64,000 nt of DNA, taken from positions 154,970 to 218,969 of the forward strand of contig CAJUST010000002.1 of NCBI GenBank assembly GCA_910589105.1. The letters are read 5' to 3'. Numbering within the stretch: position 1 is the stretch's first letter; the number at the start of each line of letters is the position of its first letter. Below are positions 6,822-15,330 of the stretch, piece by piece. This DNA is from an uncultured Lachnospiraceae bacterium (GTDB lineage Bacteria; Bacillota; Clostridia; Lachnospirales; Lachnospiraceae). A program made the position numbers and the translations under genes. The notes beneath the pieces were generated by a model. It searched no databases. It was given only the letters and a program-made list of their open reading frames with translations, and had not been told where the DNA came from.

Positions 6822-9141
6822 AATAAGAATACTTGCATATGCGTTAGGCGTGAGCATGGCAATTTCCGGCGTAATAAAACTTCTAGGCGCCGGGGCGCCG
6901 TATGGGACGTGGGATATATCGTTTTTAGAACTGGTAGATGGGGATTTTCAAAATAGCGCTTCTTTTGCCAGATATATTTCTTGCCGTCTGGAAGATTTTT
7001 TGTACATGGCTTGTGGAGATTATGTCGGCGGGTACGGGAATTTTGTATATCAGGATACGGTATATTCGGGCTATCAGGAAACGGGGATGTTAGAATATTT
7101 TGCCGAGGCCGAAGAAAACGAGGCAGTTTATGAAGGGGGCATATCCGACCGTCAAACGCAGAATGTGGAGGAGAACGGGCTGTCTAAGACAGAGAAAGAG
7201 AAGATCGCAAAAAATTACCATAACAACATAAAAGACGACAAAAACCTTTTGTACTGCATTTCTTATCAGGGAAAAGAGCTTTATTCGAATATGGATGAAA
7301 ATGAGTGGGAGGGAGGGTTAGACAAACTTCCTTCGGGCTATAATTTTGCGCTTCAGTTTGACGGCGAAAAAGCGAAAGTTTTAAAAGGCGGGAGAGAGGT
7401 GGATATTTACGGAGATGGCATTTACCATGAAGAAAACGACTGGAAAATTCCGGGCTATACGAATCTTCCTGTAAAAGAAAAATGGAAAGAGGCAGAGATA
7501 ATCCTGTTTGCGGCAAAAGAACCGCTTTTATATACAGCAAACATTTATTGGGAAGACGGCTGGGCGTCCAACAATGAAACGTATGCGTTGTTCCAAGAAT
7601 TTTTAAGCGCAAGGAAACAGTTTATGGAAGGCATTGCGTATAGCGTTGCAGGAATGGTTTTGCTTTTCTTTTATTTGATTAAGAAAAAAGAAAAACGGGA
7701 AGCCGGAAAGTTTATTGCAAACTATACAAGACGCATTTGGTTTGAGTGGAAAGCGCTTCTTTTTCTATTTGTGACAGTTGGCTGTTGTGTAATTTGTTTT
7801 GGGCGGAATGAGGAACTTGGGTTTTATGCGCAAGAAATGGCGGCGGAATTAGAATTGGGCGGCATTTCGTATAAAACATATGTTTTTTCCATGGCAGAAT
7901 GGCTGTTTTCCAGAATGCAGGGAAATATTGCATTTGCGCTGTCTGTCTTTTGGGCATGGCATATCTTTATTTGTGATTTGCGTTATAATAAAGGCAGTTA
8001 TAAAAACGGCTGGATAGGAAAAACAGCCGCGCTTTTAGAAGTAAAATCTTTACAGATGCCTTTTGCCAGACGTTTGGTAAAGCGGACATATGTCTGTTTC
8101 TATTTGACTTTGGCTTTATGCTTGCTGCTGTTCGCCTTGTTTCTTTGGACTTTGATCTTTGGCTGTCCGATCCAATATGTGGATTCCGGCGGGTGGATCG
8201 ACACGGCAGGGGGAAACATTTGGATAACATTGCCGCTGTTTGCAGGAACTGCGTTAGCGGTTGCGCTTTTGTTAGCGGAATGCCGGTATTTGAAGAAATG
8301 TAAACAGATGGCGGCAGATTTGGATCTTTTGTCAGAACGCATTTCAGGCATCCGTCAGGGATCGTATACGCCTTCGGCATTTGAGGAAGATTCCGATATC
8401 CGTAAGATGGCAGAAGACCTTGACGAAATTAGTTTGGGATTGGAAACCGCAGTCGAAGAACGGATTCGAAGTGAGCGCATGAAAGTGGAGTTAATCGCAA
8501 ATGTGTCCCATGACATTAAAACGCCTTTAACCTCTCTTATCAGTTACATTCAGTTATTGAAGCAGGAGGAGGGGCTTGCAGAACATATTGCGGATTATAT
8601 CCGTATTTTAGATGAAAAATCAGATCGGCTGAAAAATATGGTTCAGGACGTGTTTACAGTCAGTCAGGCTGCGGGCGGACAACTTGAGGTAAATATGGAG
8701 AAATTGGATCTAGGGAAACTTCTGTATCAGACGCTTGCGGATATGGACGAGGTGATCAATAAAAGTCCGGTTACAATAAAAACGGAGATTCCAAATGATC
8801 CGGTAATGGTTCAGGCAGATGGACAGCGAATGTACCGCGTGTTCCAAAATATCATCGGAAATGCGGTAAAGTATTCATTGGCCGGATCACGGGTATACTT
8901 GACACTGAAAGAAGAAGGGGAATTTGCGGCGGCCTGTGTGAAAAATACGTCCAGCCATGAGCTGTTGCATGGTTTGGATTTTACAGAACGGTTTTTCCGT
9001 GGGGATAAAAGCCGCACCGATGGAGGAAGCGGGTTAGGGCTTTCAATAGCGAAAAGTTTTACGGAAGCTTGCGGCGGTGAGTTTTGCCTTGAGACGAATG
9101 CGGATTTGTTTGTAGTGACAGTGCGGGTGAGAAAGGGATAA
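6793..9141 (+). CDS. Sensor histidine kinase, multi-spanning
   Basis: The protein of about 782 residues has an N-terminal helix (10-32), an extracytoplasmic stretch of about 240 residues, then a cluster of further hydrophobic helices between about 275 and 510. A linker, HisKA with VSHDIKTPLTSLISY (phospho-acceptor His near residue 573) and HATPase_c (N-box IIGNAVKYS, G-box GGSGLGLSIAKS) complete it. It should autophosphorylate and pass phosphate to the response regulator encoded just upstream. The frame has no early ATG; TTG 6793, behind GGTGTGGGG, overlaps the regulator gene by 29 bases, and a start within the next 60 bases is possible. The sensor region is Tyr/Trp/Glu-rich with no recognised fold, so the signal is unknown. 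Confidence 0.9.
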   Translation: MATKWKKLNKIRILAYALGVSMAISGVIKLLGAGAPYGTWDISFLELVDGDFQNSASFARYISCRLEDFLYMACGDYVGGYGNFVYQDTVYSGYQETGMLEYFAEAEENEAVYEGGISDRQTQNVEENGLSKTEKEKIAKNYHNNIKDDKNLLYCISYQGKELYSNMDENEWEGGLDKLPSGYNFALQFDGEKAKVLKGGREVDIYGDGIYHEENDWKIPGYTNLPVKEKWKEAEIILFAAKEPLLYTANIYWEDGWASNNETYALFQEFLSARKQFMEGIAYSVAGMVLLFFYLIKKKEKREAGKFIANYTRRIWFEWKALLFLFVTVGCCVICFGRNEELGFYAQEMAAELELGGISYKTYVFSMAEWLFSRMQGNIAFALSVFWAWHIFICDLRYNKGSYKNGWIGKTAALLEVKSLQMPFARRLVKRTYVCFYLTLALCLLLFALFLWTLIFGCPIQYVDSGGWIDTAGGNIWITLPLFAGTALAVALLLAECRYLKKCKQMAADLDLLSERISGIRQGSYTPSAFEEDSDIRKMAEDLDEISLGLETAVEERIRSERMKVELIANVSHDIKTPLTSLISYIQLLKQEEGLAEHIADYIRILDEKSDRLKNMVQDVFTVSQAAGGQLEVNMEKLDLGKLLYQTLADMDEVINKSPVTIKTEIPNDPVMVQADGQRMYRVFQNIIGNAVKYSLAGSRVYLTLKEEGEFAAACVKNTSSHELLHGLDFTERFFRGDKSRTDGGSGLGLSIAKSFTEACGGEFCLETNADLFVVTVRVRKG

Positions 9142-9292
9142 ACAGAATGTTTAGGGCTGTTGCAAAATATACGCTGTATACAGGATATGGAATGAAACCG
9201 GATAGGCCTTGTCCATAGTTTGTTGATAAGCGGTATTTTGCAGCGGTCTTTTTCTATGGTTACAAGTTTTAAAATACAGGAGGTAAAATGTA

Positions 9293-9355
9293 ATGTTCTT
9301 TCCAGCGGCAATCGAAGGTTTCGCATCAGCGCTTTTGGCCAGTCATGTTTGGTGA
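9293..9355 (+). CDS. Possible 20-residue micro-ORF
   Basis: ATG 9293 follows AGGAGG (9278-9283) with a 9-base spacer; a decoy ATG-TAA pair at 9288 sits between them. The product is a hydrophobic peptide starting MFFPAAIEGF and ending with TGA at 9353-9355. It could be a leader peptide, the remnant of a larger gene, or chance. Nothing else supports it. Confidence 0.2.
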   Translation: MFFPAAIEGFASALLASHVW

Positions 9356-9390
9356 AATGGAAGGATTGTTGTTATCCGCATGAGATTTAT

Positions 9391-9419
9391 TTGCAAAATG
9401 AAGGCGTAAATGGTATTAT
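9391..9419 (+). promoter_or_regulatory. Promoter for the LRR/VWA/MoxR/ABC block
   Basis: TTGCAA (9391-9396), 17-base spacer, TATTAT (9414-9419). The four genes that follow run in the same direction with gaps of 70, -11 and 53 bases and no terminator between them. Confidence 0.65.
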
Positions 9420-9519
9420 TTTGTGTAATAAGAGGATCAAATGCCAGTTGGCTTTCAGGTGATGTTGTTTTATGCCGTCATCTGCGGCAGGAAGGTTGAC
9501 AGAACGGGAGGGGTTTTGT

Positions 9520-10506
9520 ATGGAACACATTCAGGCTTGCCGTATGCTTTGGCAGGAGCGGGAGAACGGCGGGGCGTGTCTGTATCGTTTGTATGGAGCT
9601 TCTCCGCAGATATGCCTGCCGTCACAGATTGCGGGGCGTCCCCTAGTGGAAGTCGCTCCGTATTGTTTTGCAAAAAATCCGCATATGCCACCGCCCCCTA
9701 AAATTAAAGAGACGATCGTGGGGGAAAAACAGGAAGTTTTCTTTTTAAAGGAATTATGCGGGACGGCAGTGGAGGAAGTGATTTTTCCGGATTCAGTGAA
9801 AAAAATAGGCGGTTACGCATTCTATAATTGTAAAAACTTGCGAAAAATACAGATGGGTCTGGCTTTGCGGGAAATTGGAAGCGATGCGTTTATGAATACG
9901 ATTTCGTTTCATTCGTTGGAGCTTCGCTGTGGGGCTTTTGAGGAAAGCGGGATACGGCAGATTTTAAGCCGGATTTCTTCGGATATAAGCGTGAAGTTTC
10001 TTACGCAAGACAAGACGCAGGCTCTTTTGTTTTATCCTGAATATTATGAAACGTATGATGAGATAGCTCCGGCGCATTTGTTTGGCAGGCAGATCCGCGG
10101 GGAAGGCTTTCGGGCGAGACAGCGCATCAAGGACGGCTGTGTGGATTTTGACGGATACGACGCCATATTTCCTCAGGCCTGCGTGGAGGAGACAGAACGC
10201 GTTTTAGGGCAGATGGCGCTTGGGCGGCTGAGGTATCCGTGTGGATTACAGGAGAAATGCAAAAACAGGTATCGGGAATATGTCAAAGAGCATATAGGAG
10301 GAATTGCGGCGCGTCTGGTTAGGGAAAAATCTTTGGATACGATACAATTTCTATTGGAAGAAGAATTGCTTTCTTTGGCGGCGTTATCGGAATGCGCGCT
10401 TCTTGCCGCAGAAACAGGCTGGACGCAGGGCGCGGCATATATTTTGCAAATGGCGGCAAGGAAACGGGAGACAAAGAAAAACAGGTACGAATTTGACTTA
10501 GATTAG
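9520..10506 (+). CDS. BspA-type leucine-rich-repeat protein with helical C-terminus
   Basis: The 328-residue protein has no signal peptide. Residues of about 20-120 carry BspA/LRR_5-like repeats: VEEVIFPDSVKKIGGYAFYN followed by CKNLRKIQMGLALREIGSDAF, the usual I-x-x-x-A-F spacing. The C-terminal 100 residues look like an ankyrin-like helical hairpin region (SLDTIQFLLEEELLSLAALS, then AAETGWTQGAAYILQMAARK). LRR proteins normally bind other proteins. The start at 9520 is set by GGGAGGGG at 9506-9513. It is the first gene of a run with VWA, MoxR and ABC-class ATPase genes, suggesting that it is the recognition or scaffold part of a complex. That role is inference; only the repeat type is seen. 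Confidence 0.7.
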   Translation: MEHIQACRMLWQERENGGACLYRLYGASPQICLPSQIAGRPLVEVAPYCFAKNPHMPPPPKIKETIVGEKQEVFFLKELCGTAVEEVIFPDSVKKIGGYAFYNCKNLRKIQMGLALREIGSDAFMNTISFHSLELRCGAFEESGIRQILSRISSDISVKFLTQDKTQALLFYPEYYETYDEIAPAHLFGRQIRGEGFRARQRIKDGCVDFDGYDAIFPQACVEETERVLGQMALGRLRYPCGLQEKCKNRYREYVKEHIGGIAARLVREKSLDTIQFLLEEELLSLAALSECALLAAETGWTQGAAYILQMAARKRETKKNRYEFDLD

Positions 10507-10576
10507 GCAGGCGGCATTTGATGTTTGGGCAAATTCCATGGAATGAGTTTTGTACACGCGGTTGGGAGGCAGAGTG

Positions 10577-11881
10577 ATGGCGCATAAACAGACGCAGACA
10601 GAATGGGAAGAAGAAATGTCAAAAAAAATCCTGACATTTGTACGGCATGAGCTTTATCTGGATTTACGTTTTATGGAGCCGGCATTGTCGGCGTTTGCAT
10701 ACCGCAGGGCAGACGGGCTTTTGACCCTTGCGTCAAATGGCGTATGCCTGTTTTTTTCTGAGGAGCCGACGCTTCGGATTTTTGAGAAAAACAGCAGATT
10801 TTTAAACCGCGTGTATTTGCACAGCGCGCTTCACTGCCTGTTCCGCCATCTTTGGCAGACAGGCGGCCGCAACTTAAGCCTGTTTTATCTTGCGTGTGAC
10901 ATTGCGGTGGAATTTACGATTGATTCATTGGAAAAAGAAAGCGTGAAACGCGCGTTAAGCTGGCTTAGGCTTGATGTTTACAACAGTTTAAAATCCCAAA
11001 ATACAGCAGTTTCCGCCGCCACTGTATACCGTTTTCTTCAAACCTGCAGCCAAGAAAAAATAGAAGCGTTAAAAAAGGAATTTTATACGGACGATCACAG
11101 GTTTTGGCCAAAAGAAAACGAAATGCAGACGCCATGTGTGATAGAAGCAAGGAAAAATTGGGATAAAATCGCGCGTCAGACGTCTTTGGAGAAAAAACGG
11201 AAAGGAGAGGACGCCGGCGATGGAGAAAAAGTATTTTCTGCGCAGATACGGGCAGGCGCCCAGAGGAGAAGTTATCGCAAGTTTCTCCGGAAATTTGCCG
11301 TTCTTTTGGAGGAAACGCAGTTGGACTTAGATGAATTTGATTTGGGCAGCTATTCTTACGGACTTCGTTTATATGGGAACCTTCCGTTCGTGGAGCCGTT
11401 AGAGACAAAAGAGACGCATAAGATTCGGGAATTTGTCGTTGTGATTGATACAAGCGATTCGACAAGCGGAGCGTTAGTGGAAGGGTTTTTGAAAGAAACG
11501 TATTCCATATTGACAGAGAGCCATAGTTTTTCTGGCCGTTTTACGATACGGATTCTGCAATGTGACGATAAAGTCAGGACGGACGATACGGTCCATAACC
11601 AAAAAGAACTGGCGCAGTGGATGGAAACAATGCAGATTACAGGCGGCGGCGGAACAAATTTTTGTCCGGCGTTTGCATATATCAATGAGCTGGCGGCCAA
11701 AGGAGCAGGCAGGCTGCCGGACGGGTTATTGTATTTTACGGACGGAAAGGGAATTTATCCGAAAACGAAACCAAAATACCGGACGGCGTTTTTGTATTTA
11801 GACGAGTATGACGACGCGGCGGCGCCGCCATGGGCAATGCGTCTGAAATTAAATATGGAGGAATTTCTGAATGAACATTAA
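10577..11881 (+). CDS. DUF2201-like protein with C-terminal VWA domain
   Basis: The 434-residue cytoplasmic protein resembles COG3864 (putative metallopeptidase plus VWA-like domain). In the N-terminal half, YLHSALHCLFRHLW stands where HExxH is expected, but the Glu is Ser, so protease activity is doubtful. A basic linker (about 200-245) leads to a VWA domain with an intact MIDAS: DTSDSTS, the Thr in GGGGTNF and the Asp in YFTDGKG. Such proteins usually pair with MoxR AAA+ ATPases as metal-dependent binding partners. The MoxR gene starts inside its last codons (11-base overlap), so translation is coupled. GGGAGG at 10564-10569 sets the start. Confidence 0.8.
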   Translation: MAHKQTQTEWEEEMSKKILTFVRHELYLDLRFMEPALSAFAYRRADGLLTLASNGVCLFFSEEPTLRIFEKNSRFLNRVYLHSALHCLFRHLWQTGGRNLSLFYLACDIAVEFTIDSLEKESVKRALSWLRLDVYNSLKSQNTAVSAATVYRFLQTCSQEKIEALKKEFYTDDHRFWPKENEMQTPCVIEARKNWDKIARQTSLEKKRKGEDAGDGEKVFSAQIRAGAQRRSYRKFLRKFAVLLEETQLDLDEFDLGSYSYGLRLYGNLPFVEPLETKETHKIREFVVVIDTSDSTSGALVEGFLKETYSILTESHSFSGRFTIRILQCDDKVRTDDTVHNQKELAQWMETMQITGGGGTNFCPAFAYINELAAKGAGRLPDGLLYFTDGKGIYPKTKPKYRTAFLYLDEYDDAAAPPWAMRLKLNMEEFLNEH

Positions 11882-13364
11882 AGAGGCAAAAGAAGAATTG
11901 AAACATACAGCAGACGCTTATTTAGCAAAAGATGAGCTGGGGGAATACCGGATTCCCCGTATCCGTCAGCGTCCCGTTTTTTTAATCGGCCCGCCGGGGA
12001 TTGGGAAAACGCAGATTATGGAACAGGTGGCAAAAGAATGCAGAATTGGGCTTGTTTCCTATACGATTACGCATCATACGCGGCAGAGCGCCGTCGGGCT
12101 TCCGTATATCCGTGAAAAGACCTTTCAGGGGAAGGATTTTTCTGTTACGGAATATACGATGAGCGAAATTCTTGCAAGCATTTATCAGTATATGGAAGAC
12201 ACAGGGCTAAAGGAAGGGATTTTATTTATTGATGAAATCAACTGCGTTTCGGAAACGCTTGCGCCGACCATGCTTCAGTTTTTGCAGCGCAAAACATTTG
12301 GGAACCAAGCGGTTCCGGAAGGGTGGCTGATTATAGCGGCGGGCAATCCGCCGGAGTATAATAAATCGGTGCGTGAATTTGATATGGCGACATTAGATCG
12401 CGCGCGCTGCATTACGGTGGAAGCGGATTACCGCGTTTGGAAAGAATATGCGAAAAGCAGGAAGATACATGGCGCGCTGATGAGTTATTTAGAAATCCGG
12501 CAGAATAATTTTTACCGTGTGGAAGCGGACGTGGACGGGATACAATATGTGACGGCAAGGGGGTGGGAGGATTTTTCCCATCTTTTATATGCGTATGAAG
12601 AAAAACAATTACCGGTATCAGATGAAGTTGTCTATGAATATCTGCATCACAGAGAGGTGGCGGAGGACGTTGCGGCTTATCTGGATTTGTACCGGAAATA
12701 TCAAGACGATTATGGAATTGGGGAAATCCTTAGAGGGAAAGTCAAACCTTCTGTGTTTGTAAGGATTAAAGGCGCAGCGTTTGACGAGCGCCTAAGTGTG
12801 GTAAATCTGCTTTTGGACGGTCTGGCGGCATATTTTCGGGCTGTTTTTTTGGAGCGGCGTCTGACCGACGGCTTTTTTGATTTTTTAAAGTCTTACCGTG
12901 TGGGTATGCAGCAGGGTGGCGAGCCGCTTTTGGAATATGAATCCCGTCTTTGCAAAATAGAGGAGACATTTCAGAAAGAAGATCGGGAGGGATTTTTGGA
13001 CAGGGAAGGGCGGTTCCTGAAAAAACGTTTGATTTCCCTGTTAAAAAAAGGAAAACCAACGCAGGAAAATCTGTCTGAAAAAGAGGCGTTTGACTTTGCA
13101 AGAAACTGTTTTGAAGGGCAGAAAGGGAAACTGATACAGGCAGAAACGCAAGCGGCGCAGGCGTTAGAGTATGCGTTTGATTTTATGGAAGAAGCGTTTG
13201 GACAGGGGGAAGAACTGGTGGTGTTTGTTACGGAGCTTTCAGTCAGCAGGGAAGCGGCGGCGTTTTTGTCTGAGAATGTTTGTGAGCGGTATCTGGTGTA
13301 TAACAGGCAGCTTTTAATTGGGAGCAGAAAACAGGAGCTGTTGTCAGAAATCCGCAGAGAGTGA
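11871..13364 (+). CDS. MoxR-type AAA+ ATPase
   Basis: The 497-residue protein has Walker A GPPGIGKT near residues 40-47, Walker B ILFIDEIN near 117-124, sensor 1 in IIAAGNPPEYN and an arginine-finger-like LDRAR. These fit the MoxR branch of AAA+ ATPases that remodel proteins with VWA partners. A C-terminal extension of about 200 residues is helical and has no recognised domain. The start overlaps the VWA gene and has GGAGGA upstream. With its VWA neighbour it probably forms a chaperone-like machine whose client is unknown. No transmembrane segment is seen. Confidence 0.88.
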   Translation: MNIKEAKEELKHTADAYLAKDELGEYRIPRIRQRPVFLIGPPGIGKTQIMEQVAKECRIGLVSYTITHHTRQSAVGLPYIREKTFQGKDFSVTEYTMSEILASIYQYMEDTGLKEGILFIDEINCVSETLAPTMLQFLQRKTFGNQAVPEGWLIIAAGNPPEYNKSVREFDMATLDRARCITVEADYRVWKEYAKSRKIHGALMSYLEIRQNNFYRVEADVDGIQYVTARGWEDFSHLLYAYEEKQLPVSDEVVYEYLHHREVAEDVAAYLDLYRKYQDDYGIGEILRGKVKPSVFVRIKGAAFDERLSVVNLLLDGLAAYFRAVFLERRLTDGFFDFLKSYRVGMQQGGEPLLEYESRLCKIEETFQKEDREGFLDREGRFLKKRLISLLKKGKPTQENLSEKEAFDFARNCFEGQKGKLIQAETQAAQALEYAFDFMEEAFGQGEELVVFVTELSVSREAAAFLSENVCERYLVYNRQLLIGSRKQELLSEIRRE

Positions 13365-13417
13365 GAAATATGGTTATTTAATGGAATTGTTTTATGAATA
13401 GAAAGGAAATGGAAGTT

Positions 13418-15115
13418 ATGAAAAGAGCAGAAGATTTAAGGGAACTTTTGGGAAGGATAGACCGCAGGGGGTATCCGGCTTATAAGGATACGGCGGGCAG
13501 GTATCAGTTTCAGAAGTATACGCTGTCGATTGATCATGTTCAGGGAGATCCGTTTGCCGCGCCTTCAAAGGTAAGTGTGGCTGTCAGCGGCGATAAGTCG
13601 GGATTTTCAGAAGAATGCTATTGCAATGCGTGGAGGAAGGCGGCCATTCAAGATATGCTGATTAGGCGTTTTTATGAAAAGGCGGGTTCCTTTTCTTTTC
13701 AGGCGAAGGGGTCGGGAAAAAGCGGAATGATTGCTGTCAGCCGTCCGTCCCAGAAAGTTTTGGAACGGAGCGCCTGCCAGATAAACGGTAAAAATGGGGA
13801 GATTGTGTTCCGGCTGGAAATTGGTTTTCCGGCAAATGGAAGGACGGTTAATTCAAGGGAGCTGGAAAAGATATTATTCCGGTTTTTGCCGGAATGTGTG
13901 GAAGGGGCTTTGTTTGCCAAGGCGTATCAGAAAAAACAGGTGGATAGCGTGATTGCCTTGGCAGATGACCAGCAGTTTATCCGTGAGGAGTTGAAGAAAC
14001 GGAATTTAGCGGCGTTTGTAGCAAATGGCGCAATACTGCCGCGGGCGTCGGGAGTGTCGGATAAGCCGATGAAAGGGGCGGTGAAGTTTATGGCTCCGCC
14101 GACGATGGAAGTTTCTATGAAGCTTCCGCATAAAGGGGAAATTTTAGGCATGGGGATTCGTCAGGGCATTACGCTTGTCGTCGGGGGCGGATATCATGGA
14201 AAATCTACGTTATTAAAAGCCTTAGAAGCCGGCGTGTATAATCATATTTCCGGAGATGGGCGAGAATATGTGGTGACAAATGACACGGCGGTGAAAATCC
14301 GGGCAGAGGACGGGCGAAGCGTGAAAAAGACGGATATTTCAATGTTTATCGGGACATTGCCGAATGGAAAGGATACGAAAGCGTTTTCGACGGAGGATGC
14401 GAGCGGGAGCACGTCTCAGGCGGCGAATATGGTGGAAGCGATGGAAGCGGGCGCGGAGGTGTTTTTAATTGATGAGGACACGTCGGCTACGAATTTTATG
14501 ATCCGTGACGACTTAATGCAACGGGTGGTGCATCGGGATTCTGAGCCGATTACGCCGTTTATTGACCGCGTAAAGGAGCTGTATGGGCAATTTGGGATTT
14601 CAACGATTTTAGTGGCGGGAAGTTGTGGATCTTACTTCCATAAGGCAGATACAGTCATTCAGATGAACCAGTATGCCCCAGTAGACGTGACGGATTTTGC
14701 AAAACAGGAAGCGGCGCAATTTCCGCTTGGAAACGTCCCGCTTCAGGCGGCTGTAAAACCGGACTTTCAGCGGATGCTTTTTTCCCAGAAAAACGGGGGA
14801 AAGGACCGTGACAGAATGAAAGTGAAAACAATGGGGACGGACGCCGTTTCGATTGATCGGGAGACGATTGACTTGCGTTATGTTGAGCAGATAGCAGATA
14901 CGGAACAGGTGGTTATGCTTGGGGCGATTGTGAAATTTATACTGTTAAATCCGGCGCTTGCCAAGAAGACGCTTGTGGAGCTGGTGGATTATATCAGTGA
15001 GACGCTTGAGAAAAAAGGCATGGAAGGGATTTATGGAGGAAGGTATCTTCCGACGGGGCTTGCGCTTCCAAGAAGGCAGGAAATTTTTGCCTGCTTAAAC
15101 CGGTATCGGAAATAA
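13418..15115 (+). CDS. ABC-class ATPase of the PF09818 type
   Basis: The protein of about 565 residues matches the family described as predicted ATPase of the ABC class. It shows an N-terminal LRELLGRIDRRGYPAYKD segment, Walker A GGGYHGKSTLL, a signature-like STEDASGSTSQAANMVEA and Walker B VFLIDEDTSATNFM. A stand-alone soluble ATPase without membrane parts, it is not a transporter. ATG 13418 is preferred because AAGGA lies 10 bases upstream and family members begin close to this point; ATG 13394 has no ribosome site. It is the last gene of the four-gene block and a terminator follows. The family's function has not been established to my knowledge. Confidence 0.86.
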   Translation: MKRAEDLRELLGRIDRRGYPAYKDTAGRYQFQKYTLSIDHVQGDPFAAPSKVSVAVSGDKSGFSEECYCNAWRKAAIQDMLIRRFYEKAGSFSFQAKGSGKSGMIAVSRPSQKVLERSACQINGKNGEIVFRLEIGFPANGRTVNSRELEKILFRFLPECVEGALFAKAYQKKQVDSVIALADDQQFIREELKKRNLAAFVANGAILPRASGVSDKPMKGAVKFMAPPTMEVSMKLPHKGEILGMGIRQGITLVVGGGYHGKSTLLKALEAGVYNHISGDGREYVVTNDTAVKIRAEDGRSVKKTDISMFIGTLPNGKDTKAFSTEDASGSTSQAANMVEAMEAGAEVFLIDEDTSATNFMIRDDLMQRVVHRDSEPITPFIDRVKELYGQFGISTILVAGSCGSYFHKADTVIQMNQYAPVDVTDFAKQEAAQFPLGNVPLQAAVKPDFQRMLFSQKNGGKDRDRMKVKTMGTDAVSIDRETIDLRYVEQIADTEQVVMLGAIVKFILLNPALAKKTLVELVDYISETLEKKGMEGIYGGRYLPTGLALPRRQEIFACLNRYRK

Positions 15116-15168
15116 GAAAAAGGAAGAAAATTTTCATCTTGCATTTATTCATTAATTCTCCATAACTT

Positions 15169-15198
15169 CTTGAGAAATTCTTAATTTCGCAAGTTTTT
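15169..15198 (+). terminator. Rho-independent terminator after the ABC-class ATPase gene
   Basis: CTTG-A-GAAAT pairs with ATTTC-G-CAAG around a TCTTA loop, followed by five T residues. One internal mismatch makes it moderate in strength. Confidence 0.65.
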
Positions 15199-15220
15199 AC
15201 GTATTTTAGAAAAAAATTAT

Positions 15221-15248
15221 TTGAAAAATGGAAGCATTTGTATATAAT
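15221..15248 (+). promoter_or_regulatory. Promoter for mbl
   Basis: TTGAAA (15221-15226), 16-base spacer, TATAAT (15243-15248), 82 bases before the ATG. Confidence 0.7.
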
Positions 15249-15330
15249 AAGAATATATATGCAAAAATAAGATTAAACTCACAGTATGTGTTCAGAATAA
15301 ATTGCAGAAGGATGAAAGGGGAACATTTTA

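Larger units (their letters stand above)
9142..9519. other. Intergenic stretch of 378 bases with a promoter and a doubtful micro-ORF
   Basis: No convincing gene is present. It holds a doubtful 20-codon reading frame at 9293-9355 with a good ribosome site and a clear promoter at 9391-9419. No terminator hairpin with a T run is apparent after the histidine kinase. Confidence 0.5.
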
